A stretch of 64,000 nucleotides of DNA from contig NC_088775.1 of the NCBI RefSeq assembly GCF_954871325.1, positions 20,623,561 to 20,687,560 of the forward strand, given 5' to 3'. A program made the position numbers and the translations under genes. The notes beneath the pieces were generated by a model, which had not been told where the DNA came from, did not search any database, and was given only the letters and a program-made list of their open reading frames with translations. This document shows positions 25,401-38,340 of this stretch, one piece after another; within the stretch, counting starts at the first letter, position 1, and the number at the start of each line of letters is the position of its first letter. This DNA comes from Gordionus sp. m RMFG-2023. Its lineage: Eukaryota > Nematomorpha > Gordioida > Chordodea > Parachordodidae.

Positions 25401-27299
25401 AAAGCATATTTAGATAGGAAATTTAATTCTGAGTTCAATGATATAAAAATTTATAAAATTAAACTTAAGATGTTAGCCTTTTCCCTTCGACGTTTTCGCG
25501 ACAAAAATGTTATTTTTTGAACCGGAAACGTAAAAGAAAACATCTAAGCATAATTGGATAGGAAATTTAATTCTGAGTAGAATGATATAAAAATATTCAA
25601 AATTGCATAAAAGATGTTAGCCTTTTCCCTTCCAACGTTTTTATCACAAACAAATTTTTAAAATTTATTTTTTGAACCGATAACGTAAAAAAATACATCA
25701 AAGCATATTTAGATAGGAAATTTAATTCTGAGTTCAATGATATAAAAATTTATAAAATTAAACTTAAGATGTTAGCCTTTTCCCTTCGAACGTTTTCGCG
25801 ACAAAAATGTTATTTTTTGAACCGGAAACGTAAAAAATACATCTAAGCATAATTGGATAGGAAATTTAATTCTGAGTAGAATGATATAAAAATATTCAAA
25901 ATTGCATATAAGATGTTAACCTTTTCCCTTCCAACGTTTTTACCACAAAAAATTATTAAAATTTATATTTTGAACCGATAACGTAAAAAAATACATCAAA
26001 GCATATTTAGATAGGAATTAATTCTGAGTTCAATGATATAAAAATATTCAAAATTGCATATAAGATGTTAGCCTTTTCCCTTCCAACGTTTTAACCACAA
26101 AAAAATTATTAAAATTTATTTTTTGAACCGATAACGTAAAAAAATACATCAAAGCATATTTAGATAGGAAATTTAATTCTGAGTTCAATGATATAAAAAT
26201 ATATAAAATTAAACTTAAGATGTTAGCCTTTTCCCTTCGAACGTTTTCGCGACAAAAATGTTATTTTTTGAACCGGAAACGTAAAAAATACATCTAAGCA
26301 TAATTGGATAGGAAATTTAATTCTGAGTAGAATGATATAAAAATATTCAAAATTGCATATAAGATGTTAACCTTTTCCCTTCCAACGTTTTTACCACAAA
26401 AAAATTATTAAAATTTATTTTTTGAACCGATAACGTAAAAAAATACATCAAAGCATATTTAGATAGGAAATTTAATTCTGAGTTCAATGATATAAAAATT
26501 TATAAAATTAAATTTAAGATGTTAGCCTTTTCCCTTTAAACGTTTTCGCGACAAAAATGTTATTTTTTGAACCGGAAACGTAAAAAATACATCTAAGCAT
26601 AATTGGATAGGAAATTTAATTCTGAGTAGAATGATATAAAAATATTCAAAATTGCATATAAGATGTTAACCTTTTCCCTTCCAACGTTTTTACCACAAAA
26701 AATTATTAAAATTTATATTTTGAACCGATAACGTAAAAAAATACATCAAAGCATATTTAGATAGGAATTAATTCTGAGTTCAATGATATAAAAATATTCA
26801 AAATTGCATATAAGATGTTAGCCTTTTCCCTTCCAACGTTTTAACCACAAAAAAATTATTAAAATTTATTTTTTGAACCGATAACGTAAAAAAATACATC
26901 AAAGCATATTTAGATAGGAAATTTAATTCTGAGTTCAATGATATAAAAATATATAAAATTAAACTTAAGATGTTAGCCTTTTCCCTTCGAACGTTTTCGC
27001 GACAAAAATGTTATTTTTTGAACCGGAAACGTAAAAAATACATCTAAGCATAATTGGATAGGAAATTTAATTCTGAGTAGAATGATATAAAAATAATCAA
27101 AATTGCATATAAGATGTTAACCTTTTCCCTTCCAACGTTTTTACCACAAAAAATTATTAAAATTTATATTTTGAACCGATAACGTAAAAAAATACATCAA
27201 AGCATATTTAGATAGGAATTAATTCTGAGTTCAATGATATAAAAATATTCAAAATTGCATATAAGATGTTAGCCTTTTCCCTTCCAACGTTTTAACCAC

Positions 27300-27920
27300 A
27301 AAAAAATTATTAAAATTTATTTTTTGAACCGATAACGTAAAAAAATACATCAAAGCATATTTAGATAGGAAATTTAATTCTGAGTTCAATGATATAAAAA
27401 TTTATAAAATTAAACTTAAGATGTTAGGTTTTTCCCTTTGAACGTTTTCGCGACAAAAATGTTATTTTTTGAACCGGAAACGAAAAAAATACATCTAAGC
27501 ATAATTGGATAGGAAATTTAATTCTGAGTAGAATGATATAAAAATATTCAAAATTGCATATAAGATGTTAGCCTTTTCCCTTCCAACGTTTTTACCACAA
27601 ACAAATTAAAATTTATTTTTTGAACCGATAACTTAGAAAATTATATCAAAGCATATTTAGATAGGATATTTAATTCTGAATTCAATGATATAAAAATTTA
27701 TAAAATTAAACTTAAGATGTTAGCCTTTTCCCTTAAAACGTTTTCGCGACAAAAATGTTATTTTTTGAACCGGAAACGTAAAAGAATACATCTAAGCATA
27801 ATTGGATAGGAAATTTAATTCTGAGTAGAATGATATAAAAATATTTAAAATTGCATATAAGATGTTAGCCTTTTCCCTTTGAACGTTTTCGCGACAAAAA
27901 TGTTATTTTTTGAACCGGAA
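27300..27920 (+). repeat. Short copy of the 20.0-20.6 kb block (7337 bp offset)
   Basis: Starts 27418, 27562, 27714 and 27859 lie exactly 7337 bp after 20081, 20225, 20377 and 20522 and carry the same rare variants (ggtttttccc with aaacgaaaa, aaacaaattaaa, cttaaaacg). On the left it follows a ttttaacc A instead of the aaaaaaaatatt A, and on the right the second B switches to the agaaaac form. Both edges fall inside monomers. Confidence 0.82.
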
Positions 27921-28003
27921 ACGTAAAAGAAAACATCTAAGCATAATTGGATAGGAAATTTAATTCTGAGTAGAATGATATAAAAATATTCAAAATTGCA
28001 TAA
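27714..28003 (+). repeat. B-B tandem pair
   Basis: Third instance of two adjacent B monomers. The second (27859-28003) carries tttgaacg but then agaaaac, a combination not seen in the other pairs. This suggests a crossover inside it near 27920, where the block copied from 20 kb ends. Confidence 0.85.
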
Positions 28004-28730
28004 AAGATGTTAGCCTTTTCCCTTCCAACGTTTTTACCACAAACAAATTTTTAAAATTTATTTTTTGAACCGATAACGTAAAAAAATACATCAAAGCATA
28101 TTTAGATAGGAAATTTAATTCTGAGTTCAATGATATAAAAATTTATAAAATTAAACTTAAGATGTTAGCCTTTTCCCTTCGAACGTTTTCGCGACAAAAA
28201 TGTTATTTTTTGAACCGGAAACGTAAAAAATACATCTAAGCATAATTGGATAGGAAATTTAATTCTGAGTAGAATGATATAAAAATATTCAAAATTGCAT
28301 ATAAGATGTTAACCTTTTCCCTTCCAACGTTTTTACCACAAAAAATTATTAAAATTTATATTTTGAACCGATAACGTAAAAAAATACATCAAAGCATATT
28401 TAGATAGGAATTAATTCTGAGTTCAATGATATAAAAATATTCAAAATTGCATATAAGATGTTAGCCTTTTCCCTTCCAACGTTTTAACCACAAAAAAATT
28501 ATTAAAATTTATTTTTTGAACCGATAACGTAAAAAAATACATCAAAGCATATTTAGATAGGAAATTTAATTCTGAGTTCAATGATATAAAAATATATAAA
28601 ATTAAACTTAAGATGTTAGCCTTTTCCCTTCGACGTTTTCGCGACAAAAATGTTATTTTTTGAACCGGAAACGTAAAAGAAAACATCTAAGCATAATTGG
28701 ATAGGAAATTTAATTCTGAGTAGAATGATA
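27920..28730 (+). repeat. A/B stretch between the two 8 kb copies
   Basis: Monomers start at 28004 (A, aaacaaattt), 28159 (B), 28303 (A'), 28455 (A, ttttaacc with aaaatatataaa), and 28610 (B, cgacg). The order matches 6605-7211 and 25.6-26.2 kb. It completes the 9280 bp spacing between the duplicated segments. No gene is present. Confidence 0.75.
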
Positions 28731-31700
28731 TAAAAATATTCAAAATTGCATAAAAGATGTTAGCCTTTTCCCTTCCAACGTTTTTATCACAAACAAATTT
28801 TTAAAATTTATTTTTTGAACCGATAACGTAAAAAAATACATCAAAGCATATTTAGATAGGAAATTTAATTCTGAGTTCAATGATATAAAAATTTATAAAA
28901 TTAAACTTAAGATGTTAGCCTTTTCCCTTCGAACGTTTTCGCGACAAAAATGTTATTTTTTGAACCGGAAACGTAAAAAATACATCTAAGCATAATTGGA
29001 TAGGAAATTTAATTCTGAGTAGAATGATATAAAAATATTCAAAATTGCATATAAGATGTTAACCTTTTCCCTTCCAACGTTTTTACCACAAAAAATTATT
29101 AAAATTTATTTTTTGAACCGATAACGTAAAAAAATACATCAAAGCATATTTAGATAGGAATTAATTCTGAGTTCAATGATATAAAAATATTTAAAATTGC
29201 ATATAAGATGTTAGCCTTTTCCCTTCCAACGTTTTTACCACAAAAAAAATATTAAAATTTATTTTTTGAACCGATAACGTAAAAAAATACATCAAAGCAT
29301 ATTTAGATAGGAAATTTAATTCTGAGTTCAATGATATAAAAATTTATAAAATTAAACTTAAGATGTTAGGTTTTTCCCTTTGAACGTTTTCGCGACAAAA
29401 ATGTTATTTTTTGAACCGGAAACGAAAAAAATACATCTAAGCATAATTGGATAGGAAATTTAATTCTGAGTAGAATGATATAAAAATATTCAAAATTGCA
29501 TATAAGATGTTAGCCTTTTCCCTTCCAACGTTTTTACCACAAACAAATTAAAATTTATTTTTTGAACCGATAACTTAGAAAATTATATCAAAGCATATTT
29601 AGATAGGATATTTAATTCTGAATTCAATGATATAAAAATTTATAAAATTAAACTTAAGATGTTAGCCTTTTCCCTTAAAACGTTTTCGCGACAAAAATGT
29701 TATTTTTTGAACCGGAAACGTAAAAGAATACATCTAAGCATAATTGGATAGGAAATTTAATTCTGAGTAGAATGATATAAAAATATTTAAAATTGCATAT
29801 AAGATGTTAGCCTTTTCCCTTTGAACGTTTTCGCGACAAAAATGTTATTTTTTGAACCGGAAACGTAAAAAAATACATCTAAGCATAATTGGATAGGAAA
29901 TTTAATTCTGAGTAGAATGATATAAAAATATTCAAAATTGCATATAAGATGTTAACCTTTTCCCTTCCAACGTTTTTACCACAAAAAAATTTTTAAAATT
30001 TATTTTTTGAACCGATAACGTAAAAAATTACATCAAAGCATATTTAGATAGTAAATTAAATTCTGAGTTCAATGATATAAAAATTAATAAAATTAAACTT
30101 AAGATGTTAGCCTTTTCCCTTCGACGTTTTCGCGACAAAAATGTTATTTTTTGAACCGGAAACGTAAAAGAAAACATCTAAGCATAATTGGATAGGAAAT
30201 TTAATTCTGAGTAGAATGATATAAAAATATTCAAAATTGCACATAAGATGTTAACCTTTTCCCTTCCAACGTTTTTATAACAAACAAATTTTTAAAATTT
30301 ATTTTTTGAACCGATAACTTAGAAAATTATATCAAAGCATATTTAGATAGGAAATTTAATTCTGAGTTCAATGATATAAAAATTTATAAAATTAAACTTA
30401 AGATGTTAGCCTTTTCCCTTCGAACGTTTTCGCGACAAAAATGTTATTTTTTGAACCGGAAACGTAAAAGAAAACATCTAAGCATAATTGGATAGGAAAT
30501 TTAATTCTGAGTAGAATGATATAAAAATATTCAAAATTGCATATAAGATGTTAGCCTTTTCCCTTCCAACGTTTTTACCACAAACAAATTTTTAAAATTT
30601 ATTTTTTGAACCGATAACGTAAAAAAATACATCAAAGCATATTTAGATAGGAAATTTAATTCTGAGTTCAATGATATAAAAATTTATAAAATTAAACTTA
30701 AGATGTTAGCCTTTTCCCTTCGAACGTTTTCGCGACAAAAATGTTATTTTTTGAACCGGAAACGTAAAAAAATACATCTAAGCATAATTGGATAGGAAAT
30801 TTAATTCTGAGTAGAATGATATAAAAATATTTATAATTGCATATAAGATGTTAGCCTTTTCCCTTCCAACGTTTTTCCCACAAAAAAATTATTAAAATTT
30901 ATTTTTTGAACCGATAACGTAAAAAAATACATCAAAGCATATTTAGATAGGAAATTTAATTCTGAGTTCAATGATATAAAAATTTATAAAATTAAACTTA
31001 AGATGTTAGCCTTTTCCCTTCGACGTTTTCGCGACAAAAATGTTATTTTTTGAACCGGAAACGTAAAAGAAAACATCTAAGCATAATTGGATAGGAAATT
31101 TAATTCTGAGTAGAATGATATAAAAATATTCAAAATTGCATAAAAGATGTTAGCCTTTTCCCTTCCAACGTTTTTACCACAAACAAATTTTTAAAATTTA
31201 TTTTTTGAACCGATAACGTAAAAAAATACATCAAAGCATATTTAGATAGGAAATTTAATTCTGAGTTCAATGATATAAAAATTTATAAAATTAAACTTAA
31301 GATGTTAGCCTTTTCCCTTCGAACGTTTTCGCGACAAAAATGTTATTTTTTGAACCGGAAACGTAAAAAATACATCTAAGCATAATTGGATAGGAAATTT
31401 AATTCTGAGTAGAATGATATAAAAATATTCAAAATTGCATATAAGATGTTAACCTTTTCCCTTCCAACGTTTTTACCACAAAAAATTATTAAAATTTATA
31501 TTTTGAACCGATAACGTAAAAAAATACATCAAAGCATATTTAGATAGGAATTAATTCTGAGTTCAATGATATAAAAATATTCAAAATTGCATATAAGATG
31601 TTAGCCTTTTCCCTTCCAACGTTTTAACCACAAAAAAATTATTAAAATTTATTTTTTGAACCGATAACGTAAAAAAATACATCAAAGCATATTTAGATAG

Positions 31701-34700
31701 GAAATTTAATTCTGAGTTCAATGATATAAAAATTTATAAAATTAAACTTAAGATGTTAGCCTTTTCCCTTCGAACGTTTTCGCGACAAAAATGTTATTTT
31801 TTGAACCGGAAACGTAAAAAATACATCTAAGCATAATTGGATAGGAAATTTAATTCTAAGTAGAATGATATAAAAATATTTAAAATTGCATATAAGATGT
31901 TAGCCTTTTCCCTTCCAACGTTTTTACCACAAAAAAATTATTAAAATTTATTTTTTGAACCGATAACGTAAAAAAATACATCAAAGCATATTTAGATAGG
32001 AAATTTAATTCTGAGTTCAATGATATAAAAATTTATAAAATTAAATTTAAGATGTTAGCCTTTTCCCTTTGAACGTTTTCGTGACAAAAATGTTATTTTT
32101 TGAACCGGAAACGTAAAAAATACATCTAAGCATAATTGGATAGGAAATTTAATTCTGAGTAGAATGATATAAAAATATTCAAAATTGCATATAAGATGTT
32201 AACCTTTTCCCTTCCAACGTTTTTACCACAAAAAATTATTAAAATTTATTTTTTGAACCGATAACGTAAAAAAATACATCAAAGCATATTTAGATAGGAA
32301 TTAATTCTGAGTTCAATGATATAAAAATATTCAAAATTGCATATAAGATGTTAGCCTTTTCCCTTCCAACGTTTTTCCCACAAAAAAATTATTAAAATTT
32401 ATTTTTTGAACCGATAACGTAAAAAAATACATCAAAGCCTATTTAGATAGGAAATTTAATTCTGAGTTCAATGATATAAAAATTTATAAAATTAAACTTA
32501 AGATGTTAGCCTTTTCCCTTCGACGTTTTCGCGACAAAAATGTTATTTTTTGAACCGGAAACGTAAAAGAAAACATCTAAGCATAATTGGATAGGAAATT
32601 TAATTCTGAGTAGAATGATATAAAAATATTCAAAATTGCATAAAAGATGTTAGCCTTTTCCCTTCCAACGTTTTTACCACAAAAAAATTATTAAAATTTA
32701 TTTTTGAACCGATAACGTAAAAAAATACATCAAAGCATATTTAGATAGGAAATTTAATTCTGAGTTCAATGATATAAAAATTTATAAAATTAAATTTAAG
32801 ATGTTAGCCTTTTCCCTTTGAACGTTTTCGCGACAAAAATGTTATTTTTTGAACCGGAAACGTAAAAAATACATCTAAGCATAATTGGATAGGAAATTTA
32901 ATTCTGAGTAGAATGATATAAAAATATTCAAAATTGCATATAAGATGTTAACCTTTTCCCTTCCAACGTTTTTACCACAAAAAATTATTAAAATTTATAT
33001 TTTGAACCGATAACGTAAAAAAATACATCAAAGCATATTTAGATAGGAAATTTAATTCTGAGTTCAATGATATAAAAATTTATAAAATTAAATTTAAGAT
33101 GTTAGCCATTTCCCTTTGAACGTTTTCGCGACAAAAATGTTATTTTTTGAACCGGAAACGTAAAAAATACATCTAAGCATAATTGGATAGGAAATTTAAT
33201 TCTGAGTAGAATGATATAAAAATATTCAAAATTGCATATAAGATGTTAACCTTTTCCCTTCCAACGTTTTTACCACAAAAAATTATTAAAATTTATATTT
33301 TGAACCGATAACGTAAAAAAATACATCAAAGCATATTTAGATAGGAATTAATTCTGAGTTCAATGATATAAAAATATTCAAAATTGCATATAAGATGTTA
33401 GCCTTTTCCCTTCCAACGTTTTAACCACAAAAAAATTATTAAAATTTATTTTTTGAACCGATAACGTAAAAAAATACATCAAAGCATATTTAGATAGGAA
33501 ATTTAATTCTGAGTTCAATGATATAAAAATTTATAAAATTAAACTTAAGATGTTAGCCTTTTCCCTTCGAACGTTTTCGCGACAAAAATGTTATTTTTTG
33601 AACCGGAAACGTAAAAAATACATCTAAGCATAATTGGATAGGAAATTTAATTCTAAGTAGAATGATATAAAAATATTTAAAATTGCATATAAGATGTTAG
33701 CCTTTTCCCTTCCAACGTTTTTACCACAAAAAAATTATTAAAATTTATTTTTTGAACCGATAACGTAAAAAAATACATCAAAGCATATTTAGATAGGAAA
33801 TTTAATTCTGAGTTCAATGATATAAAAATTTATAAAATTAAATTTAAGATGTTAGCCTTTTCCCTTCGAACGTTTTCGCGACAAAAATGTTATTTTTTGA
33901 ACCGGAAACGTAAAAAATACATCTAAGCATAATTGGATAGGAAATTTAATTCTGAGTAGAATGATATAAAAATATTCAAAATTGCATATAAGATGTTAAC
34001 CTTTTCCCTTCCAACGTTTTTACCACAAAAAATTATTAAAATTTATATTTTGAACCGATAACGTAAAAAAATACATCAAAGCATATTTAGATAGGAATTA
34101 ATTCTGAGTTCAATGATATAAAAATATTCAAAATTGCATATAAGATGTTAGCCTTTTCCCTTCCAACGTTTTAACCACAAAAAAATTATTAAAATTTATT
34201 TTTTGAACCGATAACGTAAAAAAATACATCAAAGCATATTTAGATAGGAAATTTAATTCTGAGTTCAATGATATAAAAATTTATAAAATTAAACTTAAGA
34301 TGTTACCTTTTCCCTTCGAACGTTTTCGCGACAAAAATGTTATTTTTTGAACCGGAAACGTAAAAGAAAACATCTAAGCATAATTGGATAGGAAATTTAA
34401 TTCTGAGTAGAATGATATAAAAATATTTAAAATTGCATATAAGATGTTAACCTTTTCCCTTCCAACGTTTTTACCACAAAAAATTATTAAAATTTATTTT
34501 TTGAACCGGAAACGTAAAAAATACATCAAAGCATATTTAGATAGGAATTAATTCTGAGTTCAATGATATAAAAATATTTAAAATTGCATATAAGATGTTA
34601 GCCTTTTCCCTTCCAACGTTTTTACCACAAAAAAATTATTAAAATTTATTTTTTGAACCGATAACGTAAAAAAATACATCAAAGCATATTTAGATAGGAA

Positions 34701-36690
34701 ATTTAATTCTGAGTTCAATGATATAAAAATTTATAAAATTAAACTTAAGATGTTAGCCTTTTCCCTTCGACGTTTTCGCGACAAAAATGTTATTTTTTGA
34801 ACCGGAAACGTAAAAGAAAACATCTAAGCATAATTGGATAGGAAATTTAATTCTGAGTAGAATGATATAAAAATATTCAAAATTGCATAAAAGATGTTAG
34901 CCTTTTCCCTTCCAACGTTTTTATCACAAACAAATTTTTAAAATTTATTTTTTGAACCGATAACGTAAAAAAATACATCAAAGCATATTTAGATAGGAAA
35001 TTTAATTCTGAGTTCAATGATATAAAAATTTATAAAATTAAACTTAAGATGTTAGCCTTTTCCCTTCGAACGTTTTCGCGACAAAAATGTTATTTTTTGA
35101 ACCGGAAACGTAAAAAATACATCTAAGCATAATTGGATAGGAAATTTAATTCTGAGTAGAATGATATAAAAATATTCAAAATTGCATATAAGATGTTAAC
35201 CTTTTCCCTTCCAACGTTTTTACCACAAAAAATTATTAAAATTTATATTTTGAACCGATAACGTAAAAAAATACATCAAAGCATATTTAGATAGGAATTA
35301 ATTCTGAGTTCAATGATATAAAAATATTCAAAATTGCATATAAGATGTTAGCCTTTTCCCTTCCAACGTTTTAACCACAAAAAAATTATTAAAATTTATT
35401 TTTTGAACCGATAACGTAAAAAAATACATCAAAGCATATTTAGATAGGAAATTTAATTCTGAGTTCAATGATATAAAAATATATAAAATTAAACTTAAGA
35501 TGTTAGCCTTTTCCCTTCGAACGTTTTCGCGACAAAAATGTTATTTTTTGAACCGGAAACGTAAAAAATACATCTAAGCATAATTGGATAGGAAATTTAA
35601 TTCTGAGTAGAATGATATAAAAATATTCAAAATTGCATATAAGATGTTAACCTTTTCCCTTCCAACGTTTTTACCACAAAAAAATTATTAAAATTTATTT
35701 TTTGAACCGATAACGTAAAAAAATACATCAAAGCATATTTAGATAGGAAATTTAATTCTGAGTTCAATGATATAAAAATTTATAAAATTAAATTTAAGAT
35801 GTTAGCCTTTTCCCTTTAAACGTTTTCGCGACAAAAATGTTATTTTTTGAACCGGAAACGTAAAAAATACATCTAAGCATAATTGGATAGGAAATTTAAT
35901 TCTGAGTAGAATGATATAAAAATATTCAAAATTGCATATAAGATGTTAACCTTTTCCCTTCCAACGTTTTTACCACAAAAAATTATTAAAATTTATATTT
36001 TGAACCGATAACGTAAAAAAATACATCAAAGCATATTTAGATAGGAATTAATTCTGAGTTCAATGATATAAAAATATTCAAAATTGCATATAAGATGTTA
36101 GCCTTTTCCCTTCCAACGTTTTAACCACAAAAAAATTATTAAAATTTATTTTTTGAACCGATAACGTAAAAAAATACATCAAAGCATATTTAGATAGGAA
36201 ATTTAATTCTGAGTTCAATGATATAAAAATATATAAAATTAAACTTAAGATGTTAGCCTTTTCCCTTCGAACGTTTTCGCGACAAAAATGTTATTTTTTG
36301 AACCGGAAACGTAAAAAATACATCTAAGCATAATTGGATAGGAAATTTAATTCTGAGTAGAATGATATAAAAATAATCAAAATTGCATATAAGATGTTAA
36401 CCTTTTCCCTTCCAACGTTTTTACCACAAAAAATTATTAAAATTTATATTTTGAACCGATAACGTAAAAAAATACATCAAAGCATATTTAGATAGGAATT
36501 AATTCTGAGTTCAATGATATAAAAATATTCAAAATTGCATATAAGATGTTAGCCTTTTCCCTTCCAACGTTTTAACCACAAAAAAATTATTAAAATTTAT
36601 TTTTTGAACCGATAACGTAAAAAAATACATCAAAGCATATTTAGATAGGAAATTTAATTCTGAGTTCAATGATATAAAAATTTATAAAAT
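28730..36690 (+). repeat. About 8 kb segmental duplication, copy 2
   Basis: This mirrors 19.45-27.41 kb marker by marker. It departs at about 36700, where the B reads gttagccttttcccttcg while copy 1 at 27421 has gttaggtttttccc. Because this edge lies at the start of a monomer with shared flanks, the exchange point cannot be placed more precisely by eye. Confidence 0.88.
29656..29945 (+). repeat. B-B tandem pair
   Basis: Fourth instance, at 29656 and 29801, the 9279 bp counterpart of the pair at 20377. The first B reads cttaaaacg and the second tttgaacg, followed by an A with gttaacc. Confidence 0.87.
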
Positions 36691-38340
36691 TAAACTTAAG
36701 ATGTTAGCCTTTTCCCTTCGAACGTTTTCGCGACAAAAATGTTATTTTTTGAACCGGAAACGTAAAAAAATACATCTAAGCATAATTGGATAGGAAATTT
36801 AATTCTAAGTAGAATGATATAAAAATATTTAAAATTGCATATAAGATGTTAGCCTTTTCCCTTCCAACGTTTTTACCACAAAAAAATTATTAAAATTTAT
36901 TTTTTGAACCGATAACGTAAAAAAATACATCAAAGCATATTTAGATAGGAAATTTAATTCTGAGTTCAATGATATAAAAATTTATAAAATTAAATTTAAG
37001 ATGTTAGCCTTTTCCCTTTGAACGTTTTCGCGACAAAAATGTTATTTTTTGAACCGGAAACGTAAAAAATACATCTAAGCATAATTGGATAGGAAATTTA
37101 ATTCTGAGTAGAATGATATAAAAATATTCAAAATTGCATATAAGATGTTAACCTTTTCCCTTCCAACGTTTTTACCACAAAAAATTATTAAAATTTATTT
37201 TTTGAACCGATAACGTAAAAAAATACATCAAAGCATATTTAGATAGGAATTAATTCTGAGTTCAATGATATAAAAATATTTAAAATTGCATATAAGATGT
37301 TAGCCTTTTCCCTTCCAACGTTTTTACCACAAAAAAAATATTAAAATTTATTTTTTGAACCGATAACGTAAAAAAATACATCAAAGCATATTTAGATAGG
37401 AAATTTAATTCTGAGTTCAATGATATAAAAATTTATAAAATTAAACTTAAGATGTTACCTTTTCCCTTCGAACGTTTTCGCGACAAAAATGTTATTTTTT
37501 GAACCGGAAACGTAAAAGAAAACATCTAAGCATAATTGGATAGGAAATTTAATTCTGAGTAGAATGATATAAAAATATTTAAAATTGCATATAAGATGTT
37601 AACCTTTTCCCTTCCAACGTTTTTACCACAAAAAATTATTAAAATTTATTTTTTGAACCGGAAACGTAAAAAATACATCAAAGCATATTTAGATAGGAAT
37701 TAATTCTGAGTTCAATGATATAAAAATATTTAAAATTGCATATAAGATGTTAGCCTTTTCCCTTCCAACGTTTTTACCACAAAAAAATTATTAAAATTTA
37801 TTTTTTGAACCGATAACGTAAAAAAATACATCAAAGCATATTTAGATAGGAAATTTAATTCTGAGTTCAATGATATAAAAATTTATAAAATTAAACTTAA
37901 GATGTTAGCCTTTTCCCTTCGACGTTTTCGCGACAAAAATGTTATTTTTTGAACCGGAAACGTAAAAGAAAACATCTAAGCATAATTGGATAGGAAATTT
38001 AATTCTGAGTAGAATGATATAAAAATATTCAAAATTGCATAAAAGATGTTAGCCTTTTCCCTTCCAACGTTTTTACCACAAACAAATTTTTAAAATTTAT
38101 TTTTTGAACCGATAACGTAAAAAAATACATCAAAGCATATTTAGATAGGAAATTTAATTCTGAGTTCAATGATATAAAAATTTATAAAATTAAACTTAAG
38201 ATGTTAGCCTTTTCCCTTCGAACGTTTTCGCGACAAAAATGTTATTTTTTGAACCGGAAACGTAAAAAATACATCTAAGCATAATTGGATAGGAAATTTA
38301 ATTCTGAGTAGAATGATATAAAAATATTCAAAATTGCATA
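36300..38340 (+). repeat. About 2 kb segment with a copy 19,387 bp downstream
   Basis: Starts 36391, 36543, 37449 and 38198 match 55778, 55930, 56836 and 57585 at one constant offset. Both hold the order B, A, B, A, A with aaaaaaaatatt, B with gttacc and agaaaac, A'', A, B, A and B. This is the farthest copy pair I could trace at a constant spacing. Confidence 0.8.

Larger units (their letters stand above)
19450..27410 (+). repeat. About 8 kb segmental duplication, copy 1 (9279/9280 bp offset)
   Basis: Markers that recur downstream include the B at 20081 with aaacgaaaaaaa (29360), the gtgac B at 22801 (32081), caaagcct at 23151 (32431), gttagccatt at 23821 (33101), ttatcac at 25641 (34921), tccctttaaa at 26531 (35811) and aaaataatcaa at 27091 (36371). 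Only a few differences were seen, one being cgacg here against cgaacg near 30420, which shifts the offset by one base. Near 19475 two variants differ, marking the left edge. Confidence 0.88.

Noticed and set aside
28441-28686. Minus-strand open frame of 81 codons, one residue different
   Set aside because: Same satellite register as the other two, in another A/B pair. The single change follows the aaaatatataaa variant of the A monomer.
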